This document shows positions 1 to 6,145 of a stretch of 12,689 bases of DNA, piece by piece (position 1 is the stretch's first letter; each line of letters opens with the position of its first letter). The notes beneath the pieces were generated by a model. That model ran no database searches and had not been told where the DNA came from. It saw nothing but the letters and a program-made list of their open reading frames with translations. Source of the stretch: Oscillospiraceae bacterium. GTDB lineage: Bacteria; Bacillota; Clostridia; Oscillospirales; Ruminococcaceae. The stretch lies in the NCBI GenBank assembly GCA_014796735.1, contig JAAVIG010000074.1, positions 1 to 12,689 of the forward strand, read 5' to 3'. The translations under genes and the position numbers were made by a program.

Positions 1-73
1 ACCGTAATATCTCATAGTCTGCGTTGGGTCGCTCCTCAGCGTTGCCCTTTTTGACTACGTTTTTATTATTCAT
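1..73 (-). CDS. Possible 5' end of a truncated small ORF (uncertain)
   Basis: An open frame begins at an ATG (73 to 71 on the minus strand) and runs off the left edge, giving about 24 residues that start MNNKNVVKKG and end near ADYEILR. It lies in the same orientation as jag and about 106 bp beyond its stop. There is no convincing Shine-Dalgarno upstream of the ATG. It does not look like the start of mnmE, the gene that often follows jag. The residues are low in hydrophobics and do not resemble a family I can name. The stretch could equally be non-coding repeat-type DNA that happens to be open. Confidence 0.22.
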   Translation of the reverse strand, partial: MNNKNVVKKGNAEERPNADYEILR

Positions 74-137
74 TTATTTTTAGGGATAATGCATTTACAC
101 AGTTTATTTTTCATAACCGAAAAAGATATCAACGTCC

Positions 138-155
138 GAAGCGCGGCTTCGCCGC
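138..155. other. GC-rich overlapping hairpins downstream of jag
   Basis: Two mutually exclusive short hairpins overlap here: GAAGC/GCTTC (138-142 with 146-150) and GCGGC/GCCGC (143-147 with 151-155), each with a 3-base loop. On the plus strand a T-rich stretch (161-174) follows after about five bases, so a weak plus-strand terminator is possible. On the minus strand, the direction of jag transcription, no immediate T-run follows. It is therefore not a convincing terminator for jag. Confidence 0.3.
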
Positions 156-179
156 TCTCAATTTTTTCTTTTTTGCTTT

Positions 180-1163
180 TTACAGCTCTATCTTTCCGTA
201 AAGACTTGCGCTCTTTTCAAACTCGGCCGTTTCCTCGGAATACTCCGCAGGTGCTACCGCAGGAGCGTCCTTTCTCTTATATTCTCTTTCAAAGGATGTG
301 GAAAAACCACTGCTTCTCTTATAAGAATCTGTTGAATATCCGCTGTTTCTGTTTCCGCCGCCGTTTCTTCCGCCGCCTCTTCTGTGCGGCTCATTGGCGC
401 TGATTACTACCTTGCGGAAAGGCTCCTCACCGATAGAACGGCTGCTCACTCCTTCGATCTCCGCTACCTTGCTATGGATAATGCGGCGTTCGTACGGATT
501 CATAGGCTCAAGAGTAATACGTCTTCCGGCCTTGATGACTTTTTTAGAGGTCTTGACGGCAAGAGTCTCGAGAGCGTCTCTTCTCTTTTCACGGTAGCCG
601 CAGCAGTCTATACTGAGTCTGCAATAGTTTTCCTCTCCTCTGTTGCCTGCCAGAATGGTTAAATATTGCAGCGCGTCAAGTGTCTCGCCGCGTCTTCCGA
701 TAACGACGCCCAAGTCATCGCCCTCAATGTCAAGCACTACCGAATCTCCGTTTTTGACGGGATTTACGGTAAAGCTTTCGATACCGAGCTTTTGGAGCAC
801 ATTTGTAATATAAGCGGTAGCTCTTTGAATTTTTGCGCAGGTAAGAGCGGGATCGTTTTCATCGTTATCTGACGCTTCGGCCTTTTCGGCTTTGGGCTTG
901 TCAATATCAACATTTGCGGGAGCGGGTTCGTCCTTCTCCTTCACCGCTTCAACGGAAGCAGCAAAAACGCTTTTAACGTCCACTTCAACGGGATTCCACT
1001 CGGCTTTGATCTTAAACTCTCCCTTTGTGCCGAAAAGCTTTTTTACAGGCTGTTCCAAAATTGTGATGTCAACCTCATCACGGTCTGCGCCCTCGGCCTC
1101 AAACTCCCTGTAAGCCTGTTCTTTTGCATCTTCTAAAAGCTTTGCAGAATATATTTTCTCCAT
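180..1163 (-). CDS. jag: Jag / KhpB (SpoIIIJ-associated) KH-R3H RNA-binding protein
   Basis: Cytoplasmic RNA-binding protein of the Jag/KhpB family, which partners with KhpA in Firmicutes and is linked to cell-envelope and division control. The 327-aa product shows the Jag-N domain at about residues 1-55 (MEKIYSAKLL start, then a VKKLFGTKGEF block). A type II KH domain covers about 125-200 with its GxxG loop as IGRRGE (155-160). An R3H domain follows with R226-x3-H230 inside MNPYERRIIH. A charged linker (about 75-105) joins Jag-N to KH. The C-terminal tail (about 260-327) is Gly/Arg/Ser-rich and probably disordered, longer than in many homologs, which may add RNA contacts (inference). The ATG lies 18 bp after the yidC stop with an AAAGGA-type site roughly 11 bases upstream, so it is the last recognisable gene of the rpmH operon. 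Confidence 0.96.
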   Translation of the reverse strand: MEKIYSAKLLEDAKEQAYREFEAEGADRDEVDITILEQPVKKLFGTKGEFKIKAEWNPVEVDVKSVFAASVEAVKEKDEPAPANVDIDKPKAEKAEASDNDENDPALTCAKIQRATAYITNVLQKLGIESFTVNPVKNGDSVVLDIEGDDLGVVIGRRGETLDALQYLTILAGNRGEENYCRLSIDCCGYREKRRDALETLAVKTSKKVIKAGRRITLEPMNPYERRIIHSKVAEIEGVSSRSIGEEPFRKVVISANEPHRRGGGRNGGGNRNSGYSTDSYKRSSGFSTSFEREYKRKDAPAVAPAEYSEETAEFEKSASLYGKIEL

Positions 1164-1181
1164 TTTTTAGTTTTTCCTTTC

Positions 1182-2654
1182 TTAATCTTTGTTCTTTTTA
1201 TTGCCGCTGTCGAACTCCTCAGCGTTGTCCTCCTTGTCCCAATCAATAGGCGGCAGATCGGGAATATCCTCATCGCCGTACTTTTCGGCGTCGGCCTTTC
1301 TCGCTTCCTCTATCTTTCTGCGCTGATATTCCTTTATCTCTTTGGCGGACATTTCGGACATCTTCTTGGATACCTTGACCTCGTTGCCGTTATCGTCAAT
1401 ATTCACTACGGTAGCAGTAGCCTGTATATTCACACTTTTCTTTTCAAGCTCCGCCCTTGCCGCCTCCTTAAGTTTTTCGGTCGGCCAGAACTTGTAAATT
1501 ACAAGGGTCTGCAATATTCCGAACACATAGCTGAGCGTCCAGTAGAAGCCTACCCCCGCGGGCACCTGAAATGCAATGTACAAAGAAAACAGGGGCATAA
1601 GGTACAGTGTGAACTTTGCACAGCCGGGCTGCTCGGGCATATCGGGATTGGTTTTCTTTTGAATGATCTGGGAGATTATCATCTGCGCCAACGACATTAT
1701 CAGTGATAAGATAGGTATCAGTATAAGGGGCAGCTCAAAGCCGGGGGTCGCGCCGAGATCAAGACCCGCGAACCGCATGTTGTGGCTTAAATTGTCCAAC
1801 TTATCAAATGTTTCCTGTGTTACCGGCAGATCGGTAAACGCTTCGTTATGGGCGGTATAAACCTGTAATGCGGCCAACTCCTGTCTTAAAGAAAGGAATC
1901 TGCCGTTTTTCGCCGAGGTAAGCTCGCCCTTTACCTGAGAGGAAAGCCTTGAGGTGTTTGCGATAAGTGTGGCAACGGTATCGTCGGTAAGGGAAGAAAG
2001 CCTGTTCCACTGCTCCTCGGTAAGACCGTAGACCGACATTATGCTGTCTTTTGTAAAGGTAATATCCGCCTTGGCCTTTGCGATGTCAAACTCACGCTCC
2101 TCGGGGATAACCACCTGCTCCTGCAAGGCGGCGGTAGCCTTTGCTTCCTCGGCAAGAGCGTCAATATCGTTCTGCGTTCTTATGGTCAATGTATTGGGAT
2201 CGTTGATATAATCGAGGTAGATTTTCAGATCGTCCTCGTTGGAAAGCAGTGTCAGAGCATAATCCGCCTGCTTTGCTCTCATTACTATGGTAGAAACCGC
2301 GCTGCTGTCGCCCCAATTTATATGCTCCATATGGGTCATGGGCTTATACACAACGTCGATAACGCCGAACAGGATAAGGAATGTTATCAGCATGGTGCCG
2401 CAGCCGCCCATAGGGTTATAGCCCTCCTTTTGCAGCTTTGCCATTTCCTCCTGCATTTTTTCCTGATTGTTGCGGTATTTTTGCTGTATTTCCCTTACTT
2501 TGGGGGTAAACAGCTGTGATTTTGCCATATTCTTCTGCTGCTTTAAGGTCAGCGGAAATGTTGCGAGCTTGATTATAAGGGTGAATATAATAATTGCCCA
2601 GCCGAAATTGTTTACCAGTAAATAACATACCCACATGATATAGCCAAGGGGCAT
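1182..2654 (-). CDS. yidC: YidC/Oxa1/SpoIIIJ membrane protein insertase with large extracytoplasmic insertion
   Basis: Membrane insertase that helps proteins enter and fold in the cytoplasmic membrane, with or without SecYEG. From the ATG at 2654, the first core helix is about residues 18-38 (FGWAIIIFTLIIKLATFPLT), with Lys29 at the place of the groove arginine of SpoIIIJ. The cytoplasmic coiled hairpin is about 40-80 and TM2 about 86-104. TM3 is about 308-331, TM4-TM5 about 348-390 (MPLFSLYIAFQVPAGVGFYW), and a charged cytoplasmic tail runs to 490. Between TM2 and TM3, where typical Gram-positive proteins have a few tens of residues, there are about 180 polar residues (112-292), making this protein unusually long. 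The ATG at 2654 has no Shine-Dalgarno. The true start is probably an AUA codon at 2681 (nine more residues), directly downstream of a strong site. It lies between yidD and jag. Confidence 0.95.
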   Translation of the reverse strand: MPLGYIMWVCYLLVNNFGWAIIIFTLIIKLATFPLTLKQQKNMAKSQLFTPKVREIQQKYRNNQEKMQEEMAKLQKEGYNPMGGCGTMLITFLILFGVIDVVYKPMTHMEHINWGDSSAVSTIVMRAKQADYALTLLSNEDDLKIYLDYINDPNTLTIRTQNDIDALAEEAKATAALQEQVVIPEEREFDIAKAKADITFTKDSIMSVYGLTEEQWNRLSSLTDDTVATLIANTSRLSSQVKGELTSAKNGRFLSLRQELAALQVYTAHNEAFTDLPVTQETFDKLDNLSHNMRFAGLDLGATPGFELPLILIPILSLIMSLAQMIISQIIQKKTNPDMPEQPGCAKFTLYLMPLFSLYIAFQVPAGVGFYWTLSYVFGILQTLVIYKFWPTEKLKEAARAELEKKSVNIQATATVVNIDDNGNEVKVSKKMSEMSAKEIKEYQRRKIEEARKADAEKYGDEDIPDLPPIDWDKEDNAEEFDSGNKKNKD

Positions 2655-2685
2655 ACCTAAGAGAGAGTATAAAAATTCTATTTAA

Positions 2686-2697
2686 ATCACAACCTTT
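2686..2697 (-). promoter_or_regulatory. Strong Shine-Dalgarno of yidC that points to an AUA start
   Basis: On the minus strand the sequence AAAGGTTGTGAT differs from the full anti-16S complement AAAGGAGGTGAT at only two positions. Four bases later comes an in-frame TAA and then ATA at 2681-2679. The ATG usually taken as start (2654) lies more than 30 bases away and has only AGG directly against it. The position and strength of this site favour initiation at the ATA. Confidence 0.6.
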
Positions 2698-2706
2698 TTT
2701 ACAATA

Positions 2707-2994
2707 TTACGGTCTCTTTTTCTTATTCGCGGGGTCAAATTTTCTCACAAACCACTTTTTGACCGAACGGAAAAAATAATACTCCTCGGGAACGGGATCC
2801 CACCCGCCCGCGGAAAAGGGGTTGCACCTGCAAATCCTCCAAAATGCCAAAAAGCCGCCCTTAACCGCTCCAAAACGGCTGACAGCAGTAAGCGCATACT
2901 GTGAGCAGCTTGGAGTAAAGCGGCATAAACGCGGCAATCTTTCCGACAAAGTTATCCTATACAATTTTATAAGCCCGATCAATATATACTTCAT
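2707..2994 (-). CDS. yidD: YidD membrane-protein-insertion efficiency factor
   Basis: Small amphipathic inner-membrane-associated protein (95 aa) that assists YidC-dependent insertion. The family signature is complete: a hydrophobic N-terminal segment MKYILIGLIKLYR, then CRFTPSCSQYA (residues about 24-34), a Gly-rich AVKGGFLAFWRICRCNPF stretch and the closing GGWDPVP. The length is normal for the family and a basic tail ends in KKKRP. It sits between rnpA and yidC, the standard position. Its own Shine-Dalgarno is weak (GTAAAGAAA before the ATG), and 155 bp of structured spacer separate it from rnpA. Its stop lies only a few bases before the strong yidC ribosome binding site. Confidence 0.96.
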   Translation of the reverse strand: MKYILIGLIKLYRITLSERLPRLCRFTPSCSQYALTAVSRFGAVKGGFLAFWRICRCNPFSAGGWDPVPEEYYFFRSVKKWFVRKFDPANKKKRP

Positions 2995-3037
2995 TTTCTT
3001 TACAAAATGCCGAAACGCAAAAAGCCTTCGGGTTTAT

Positions 3038-3118
3038 TCAAAATCTTAGCATAACAAAAGGATCGATACCGCAAAACACGTTAAAACCAAAAACAGGTAC
3101 AGCAAACAACAGCGGCAT
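3038..3118 (-). CDS. Candidate 26-aa hydrophobic small ORF in the rnpA-yidD spacer
   Basis: An ATG at 3118-3116 opens a 26-codon frame ending in TGA at 3040-3038, in the operon direction. The peptide is strongly hydrophobic, starting MPLLFAVPVFGFNVF and ending VMLRF, long enough for one membrane segment. A weak GGCGG lies about ten bases upstream. That site and the start codon fall inside a predicted hairpin (GCGGCA/TGCCGC), so translation may be gated or absent. I do not recognise a family. It may be only a chance frame inside a structured spacer. Confidence 0.25.
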   Translation of the reverse strand: MPLLFAVPVFGFNVFCGIDPFVMLRF

Positions 3119-3142
3119 ATACGGCGTGCCGCCGATCCTTTT
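3056..3142 (-). other. Structured intergenic element between rnpA and yidD
   Basis: A perfect 10-bp inverted repeat, AAAAGGATCG (3056-3065) with CGATCCTTTT (3133-3142), encloses 67 bases. Directly inside its right arm sits a second hairpin, GCGGCA (3112-3117) with TGCCGC (3127-3132). In the transcribed minus strand the element starts 7 bases after the rnpA stop and ends in CCTTTTG, about 60 bases before yidD. It could be an RNA-processing or stability element, or a leaky attenuator. It has no long T-run, so it is not a standard terminator. Confidence 0.45.
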
Positions 3143-3149
3143 ATTTTGG

Positions 3150-3509
3150 TTATCGGTCCATGCCGATCTGCTCCGAAACAAGCTTTTTCATTATTCCGTA
3201 AAGCTTGTTGGATTTCATAAAGGGAGTTTTGCCCCGTGCGACGACAATAAAATCATAACGCTTGTCCCCCTGCTGTCTCAGTTCGGGCTCCAGCCTCCTG
3301 AAGGCTTCTCTTATGACACGTCTTGCCCTGCTTCTTTTTACCGCGTTGCCTATTTTTTTGGAGGTAACTATACCCAAACGGTTAACGCGTCTTTTGTTGG
3401 GTCTGAGGTAGCACACAAAGGCACTGTTCACAATGCTTTTTCCCTTTTTGAAAAGAAAACGGAACTCACGGTCCTTTTTGACGCTTACATATTTTTTGGA
3501 GTAATCCAC
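3150..3509 (-). CDS. rnpA: Ribonuclease P protein component
   Basis: Basic protein subunit of RNase P, which supports the catalytic RNA in cutting 5' leaders from pre-tRNAs. The 119-aa length and the core KKIGNAVKRSRARRVIREAFR region (about residues 51-71) fit the family; the usual RNR motif reads RSR here, an Asn-to-Ser change. The N-terminal VKKDREFRFLFKKGKS block is also typical. The start is GTG at 3509. Upstream in the same frame there is one Ala codon and then the rpmH TAA, so the frame cannot extend further and no ATG alternative exists. No Shine-Dalgarno is visible, which suggests translation coupled to rpmH. Confidence 0.96.
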   Translation of the reverse strand: MDYSKKYVSVKKDREFRFLFKKGKSIVNSAFVCYLRPNKRRVNRLGIVTSKKIGNAVKRSRARRVIREAFRRLEPELRQQGDKRYDFIVVARGKTPFMKSNKLYGIMKKLVSEQIGMDR

Positions 3510-3512
3510 AGC

Positions 3513-3647
3513 TTAGTGAGAAAGTCTTTTTCTGCCCTTAGCGCGTCTTCTCGCTAATACCTTTCTGCCGTTTCCGGTAGACATTCTTTTTCTGAAGCCG
3601 TGTTCCATCTTTCTCTGACGCTTCTTAGGCTGATATGTTCTTTTCAT
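3513..3647 (-). CDS. rpmH: 50S ribosomal protein L34
   Basis: A 44-codon gene coding for the small, very basic large-subunit protein L34. The translation begins MKRTYQPKKRQRKMEHGF and continues with RKRMSTGNGRKVLARRRAKG to a KRLSH end, an almost textbook L34. The ATG (3647-3645) is preceded by GGAAAGGAATGACGAAA, giving an AAAGGA site at good spacing. It is the first gene of the operon and lies about 155 bases downstream of the expected transcription start. Two bases separate the family's usual partner gene rnpA by only one codon from this stop. Confidence 0.97.
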   Translation of the reverse strand: MKRTYQPKKRQRKMEHGFRKRMSTGNGRKVLARRRAKGRKRLSH

Positions 3648-3714
3648 TTTCGTCATTCCTTTCCGATTTGTTGGTTATTTTTTTATCTAATCCCCTAAAA
3701 CCTCTTTTAAGGCG

Positions 3715-3736
3715 GTTCGACCGTTCCAAATCGAAC
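3715..3736 (-). other. Hairpin in the rpmH leader
   Basis: GTTCGA (3715-3720) and TCGAAC (3731-3736) form a 6-bp stem with a 10-base loop inside the untranslated leader. The role is unknown. It is not followed by a T-run and is not a terminator. Confidence 0.3.
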
Positions 3737-3808
3737 GGCTCTCGGGAAATAGCCTTATCGGTACCGTCAAAAGCGAAACAAAGTATTGTTTGCCACGATA
3801 GCCTTATT

Positions 3809-3837
3809 ATTATATCGCATTTGCCGCGGTATGTCAA
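3809..3837 (-). promoter_or_regulatory. Consensus sigma-A promoter of the rpmH-rnpA-yidD-yidC-jag operon
   Basis: On the minus strand TTGACA (3837-3832) and TATAAT (3814-3809) are separated by exactly 17 bp, a perfect match to the housekeeping consensus. Transcription should start near 3802, leaving a leader of about 155 bases before rpmH. Such strength suits a ribosomal protein operon. No clear DnaA boxes or terminator lie between this promoter and the upstream kinase gene. Confidence 0.9.
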
Positions 3838-3891
3838 GAGTTTAATCTGAAAAATTTAATTTATTTTCCTAAAATTACTCTGACCCATAAA

Positions 3892-4395
3892 CTATTTGAT
3901 ATGCAGCGCAGCCACTATTTTTTCCACTGTTTGCTCACAGCTTTTATCGGCGCAGCTGACCTTTATATCCGAATACTTATTATAAAGCTCTTCTCTTTCG
4001 GCGAATATCTCCGCAAGACCCTCTCCTCTGCGGCAGGCGATCCCTCTTGTCTTAATGTTGGAAAGCCTCGCTTGAAGATCGTAAAGGGGCAGGTCGAGAT
4101 AAACGCATATCCCGTTGCGTTTAAGGTGGCGCATGCCTTTTTCGCAGAACACCGCGCTGCCGCCGGTTGCGATCACCGTGTCCGATTCATCGCTGACAGA
4201 CAGCAGTGCGCTGTTTTCAAACTCCTTGAATTTCTCCAAGCCGTTTATGTCGATTAGCCGCTGCAAGGTGTTTTTTTGCTGCACCTGAATAATAAGATCG
4301 GTATCGATAAAACCCGTACCAAGCGTTTTCGCCAGCAATACGCCCACCGTGCTCTTTCCGCAGGCGGGCATGCCTATAAGTATAATATTTCTCAT
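3892..4395 (-). CDS. Shikimate-kinase-like P-loop kinase
   Basis: A 167-aa nucleoside-monophosphate-kinase-fold protein most like shikimate kinase, which phosphorylates shikimate in the chorismate pathway. Visible are Walker A GMPACGKST (8-16), the IDTD segment with D31 and D33, the ATGGSAV loop (76-82), and a lid region with R118, R122, R123 and the ERxxLYxKYSD block (133-143). Two expected substrate contacts differ: the usual FRxxE reads FKEFE (K57), and the GGG substrate loop reads GGS (78-80). The name is therefore likely at fold level, but the substrate is less certain; a Clostridia-type divergent AroK is the simplest reading. The gene starts 16 bp after the pseudokinase-like gene and is the last of that unit. 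Its Shine-Dalgarno is weak (CGGAAAAC). Confidence 0.8.
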   Translation of the reverse strand: MRNIILIGMPACGKSTVGVLLAKTLGTGFIDTDLIIQVQQKNTLQRLIDINGLEKFKEFENSALLSVSDESDTVIATGGSAVFCEKGMRHLKRNGICVYLDLPLYDLQARLSNIKTRGIACRRGEGLAEIFAEREELYNKYSDIKVSCADKSCEQTVEKIVAALHIK

Positions 4396-4411
4396 AATTT
4401 GTTTTCCGTTT

Positions 4412-5389
4412 TTAATACCAAACAGGTATGATACTCTGATAATTTTCCAGATCGGCGGCTATTTTCTGTGCTCTGAGTATTGATACCGCCCTGTCCTCCT
4501 CGGTCTCCGACAGCTCAATATCCGAAAGAGCCATTTCGGTAGTGTAAAACGCCAGCAGCTCAAAGAAATCGCTTGGCGGCGCTCCGTCAAAAAGTCCCTT
4601 GAATACGCCTTTTATAAAGGGGAGGCTGTATCCGTCCTGCAAAGAGGTGAGATCCTTTATGGGATCGCCCCACTCGGGGTTGGTGAAAGGAAACATTCCC
4701 ACATTCAGACCCTTGTCCAGGAAAAGGGTGTTGGCGGAAAAATCTCCGTGCAGAGCGTTAACGGGACGTTTTTTTACAATTTCCGCGTGATCCTTCAGAT
4801 AGAGAGCCGCTTCCTTGTAGCCCGAGTACTTGATCCCCCTTTCCTCAAGCTTTGTAAGCAGCAGAAAAACATCCTCCTGCTCCTCTATTTTTTCTCCGCC
4901 GTTTGGTGTGAGGGAGTGAAGCTTTTTAAGCTGCTTTCCCGCCTCGATACCGAGCTCGTGCTGCTGAGGAACGTAAAGTGTGGGGAGCCGCCTTGCAAGA
5001 TTCTCTCCCGTAAAGAAATTATAAAGAGTGTATACCCTTGTTTCGTTGGCGTAGGGACCTACCTCCATAGGGTAGGAAACGTACACGCCTGCCTCGTTGA
5101 AGGCGCGGTCGGCAAAGGCCGCTGTCTCCGCCTCTTTGTCAAAATACATAATATCGTCCGTTACCATAAGCATTGTCTGGCTGCCCGCCGTAACCAGATA
5201 AAGCCTTCTGTACGGGGATTGGAAGGGCTGTCTTCTCGGTGGTATAGAGATGACTCCCGTTTTAAGCTTGCCGCCGTCGGGTATATAACGCGTCTCGGGG
5301 TAATAGCGTTCTACCCTTTGCCACCGCTTGAAGCTGTCTATATCGGATAATTCGTTTAATTCTTCTTTAGTTATTCCGTTGCTTTCCAA
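4412..5389 (-). CDS. APH/choline-kinase-fold protein, probable pseudokinase
   Basis: A 325-aa protein of the aminoglycoside phosphotransferase-like kinase fold. The catalytic loop HGDFSANT is present at 214-221 and a GDP-KDL block follows at 241-246. The position that normally holds the Mg-binding Asp (IDF or IDW before GDP) reads FPF, with Pro234. In the N-lobe, the strand that normally carries the ATP-anchoring Lys or Arg reads MLMV (Met at about 75). With both gone, phosphotransfer looks doubtful, so a binding or scaffold role is possible; this is inference from motifs, without a structure. I place the start at TTG 5389 because AAAGGCGG sits seven bases upstream. An earlier TTG at 5422 would overlap the previous gene by 14 bases and has no such site. 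It lies in the galU unit. Confidence 0.75.
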   Translation of the reverse strand: MESNGITKEELNELSDIDSFKRWQRVERYYPETRYIPDGGKLKTGVISIPPRRQPFQSPYRRLYLVTAGSQTMLMVTDDIMYFDKEAETAAFADRAFNEAGVYVSYPMEVGPYANETRVYTLYNFFTGENLARRLPTLYVPQQHELGIEAGKQLKKLHSLTPNGGEKIEEQEDVFLLLTKLEERGIKYSGYKEAALYLKDHAEIVKKRPVNALHGDFSANTLFLDKGLNVGMFPFTNPEWGDPIKDLTSLQDGYSLPFIKGVFKGLFDGAPPSDFFELLAFYTTEMALSDIELSETEEDRAVSILRAQKIAADLENYQSIIPVWY

Positions 5390-5408
5390 GTTTTCACCGC
5401 CTTTTTGA

Positions 5409-6131
5409 TTATTGTTCTTCAAGCAGCTTCTGGGCTTTTTTCGCCTGACCGAACTGCTTGCTGTGAGGAAGACGGTACGCTTTACCGTCCTTTATAAAGT
5501 TGGAGCCTATCTGATGATAGTGGAAGCTCACATTTTCTTCTTTGCATGCCGCGAAAATGCTTTCCACCCACTCCCATTTGCAGGGGCGGGCATTATCGCC
5601 GCTTTCGCCGCCTACGCTTACCTCGTCTATCCCGCTCAATCTGCCGAAAAGCCGTATATTTTCAAGCAGCGGCGCGCAGAAGATAAGCTTGTGTTTTATC
5701 GGAAGCGCCTTAAATATAGGGAGACGCTCATCCACCGCTCTTTGATTTTCCATTGTGCAGGCGATGGCCACATTGTCGTAGCCCTCTCCCCAATCCCCGG
5801 GAAGTCTTTTTTCCGCTTCCTTTATGCGCTTGGTGACGATGCAGAATTTCAGATCGGAGCGGGTTTTTATCATTTTCCACGCATCTTCTCTCCAGTAATC
5901 CGCGTCTTCAATGAAAAAATCGCTTGTCATGCAGGTAAAGACCACGCCGTCCTCCGGTCTTAGCTTATAATTGCCGTACCTGTCCTTTTTCAGGGGACGG
6001 TCAAAATCCGAGTTTTTTCGCACAATAAAGCTGTCTTCTCTGCCGTGGGAATTGTCGATACGGTATACGTAACAATTCTTGCAGCCCTCGCTGTACTTGT
6101 GACAGCCGTGCCATAAATTCCAGTTAGACAT
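5409..6131 (-). CDS. Phage Gp37/Gp68-family (DUF5131) three-cysteine protein
   Basis: A 240-aa protein of the Gp37/Gp68 family, whose biochemical role is not established. The N-terminus carries W-x-L-W-H-G-C10-x6-C17-x2-C20-Y, the family's three-cysteine motif, which resembles a metal or iron-sulfur cluster site. Further family marks are the CMTSDFF segment, IVTKR (LTKR in relatives), APLLENI (EPLL in relatives), the VGGESGDNARPC stretch and the late FHYHQIGSNF (FFFKQ in relatives). The family often occurs on phages and beside a three-Cys-motif partner gene, TcmP, which is not seen here. A TIM-barrel, radical-SAM-like mechanism is plausible but unproven. It starts 14 bp after galU, with a weak Shine-Dalgarno, so it is probably cotranscribed and coupled. 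Confidence 0.88.
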   Translation of the reverse strand: MSNWNLWHGCHKYSEGCKNCYVYRIDNSHGREDSFIVRKNSDFDRPLKKDRYGNYKLRPEDGVVFTCMTSDFFIEDADYWREDAWKMIKTRSDLKFCIVTKRIKEAEKRLPGDWGEGYDNVAIACTMENQRAVDERLPIFKALPIKHKLIFCAPLLENIRLFGRLSGIDEVSVGGESGDNARPCKWEWVESIFAACKEENVSFHYHQIGSNFIKDGKAYRLPHSKQFGQAKKAQKLLEEQ

Positions 6132-6145
6132 ATACTTGCTTCATA

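Noticed and set aside
3126..3557. Plus-strand 143-codon open frame opposite rnpA
   Set aside because: It is the antisense shadow of rnpA and rpmH, has no ribosome binding site and no family resemblance.
3648..3891. Possible replication origin beside rpmH
   Set aside because: No DnaA boxes of the TTATNCACA type were found on either strand, and dnaA is not present.
4748..5350. Plus-strand 200-codon open frame opposite the APH-fold gene
   Set aside because: It is an antisense shadow of a gene with clear domain motifs, with no ribosome binding site.
5390..5422. Start of the APH-fold gene at TTG 5422
   Set aside because: It overlaps the upstream gene by 14 bases and lacks a Shine-Dalgarno; TTG 5389 has AAAGGCGG at proper spacing. 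Some doubt remains, since both are TTG.
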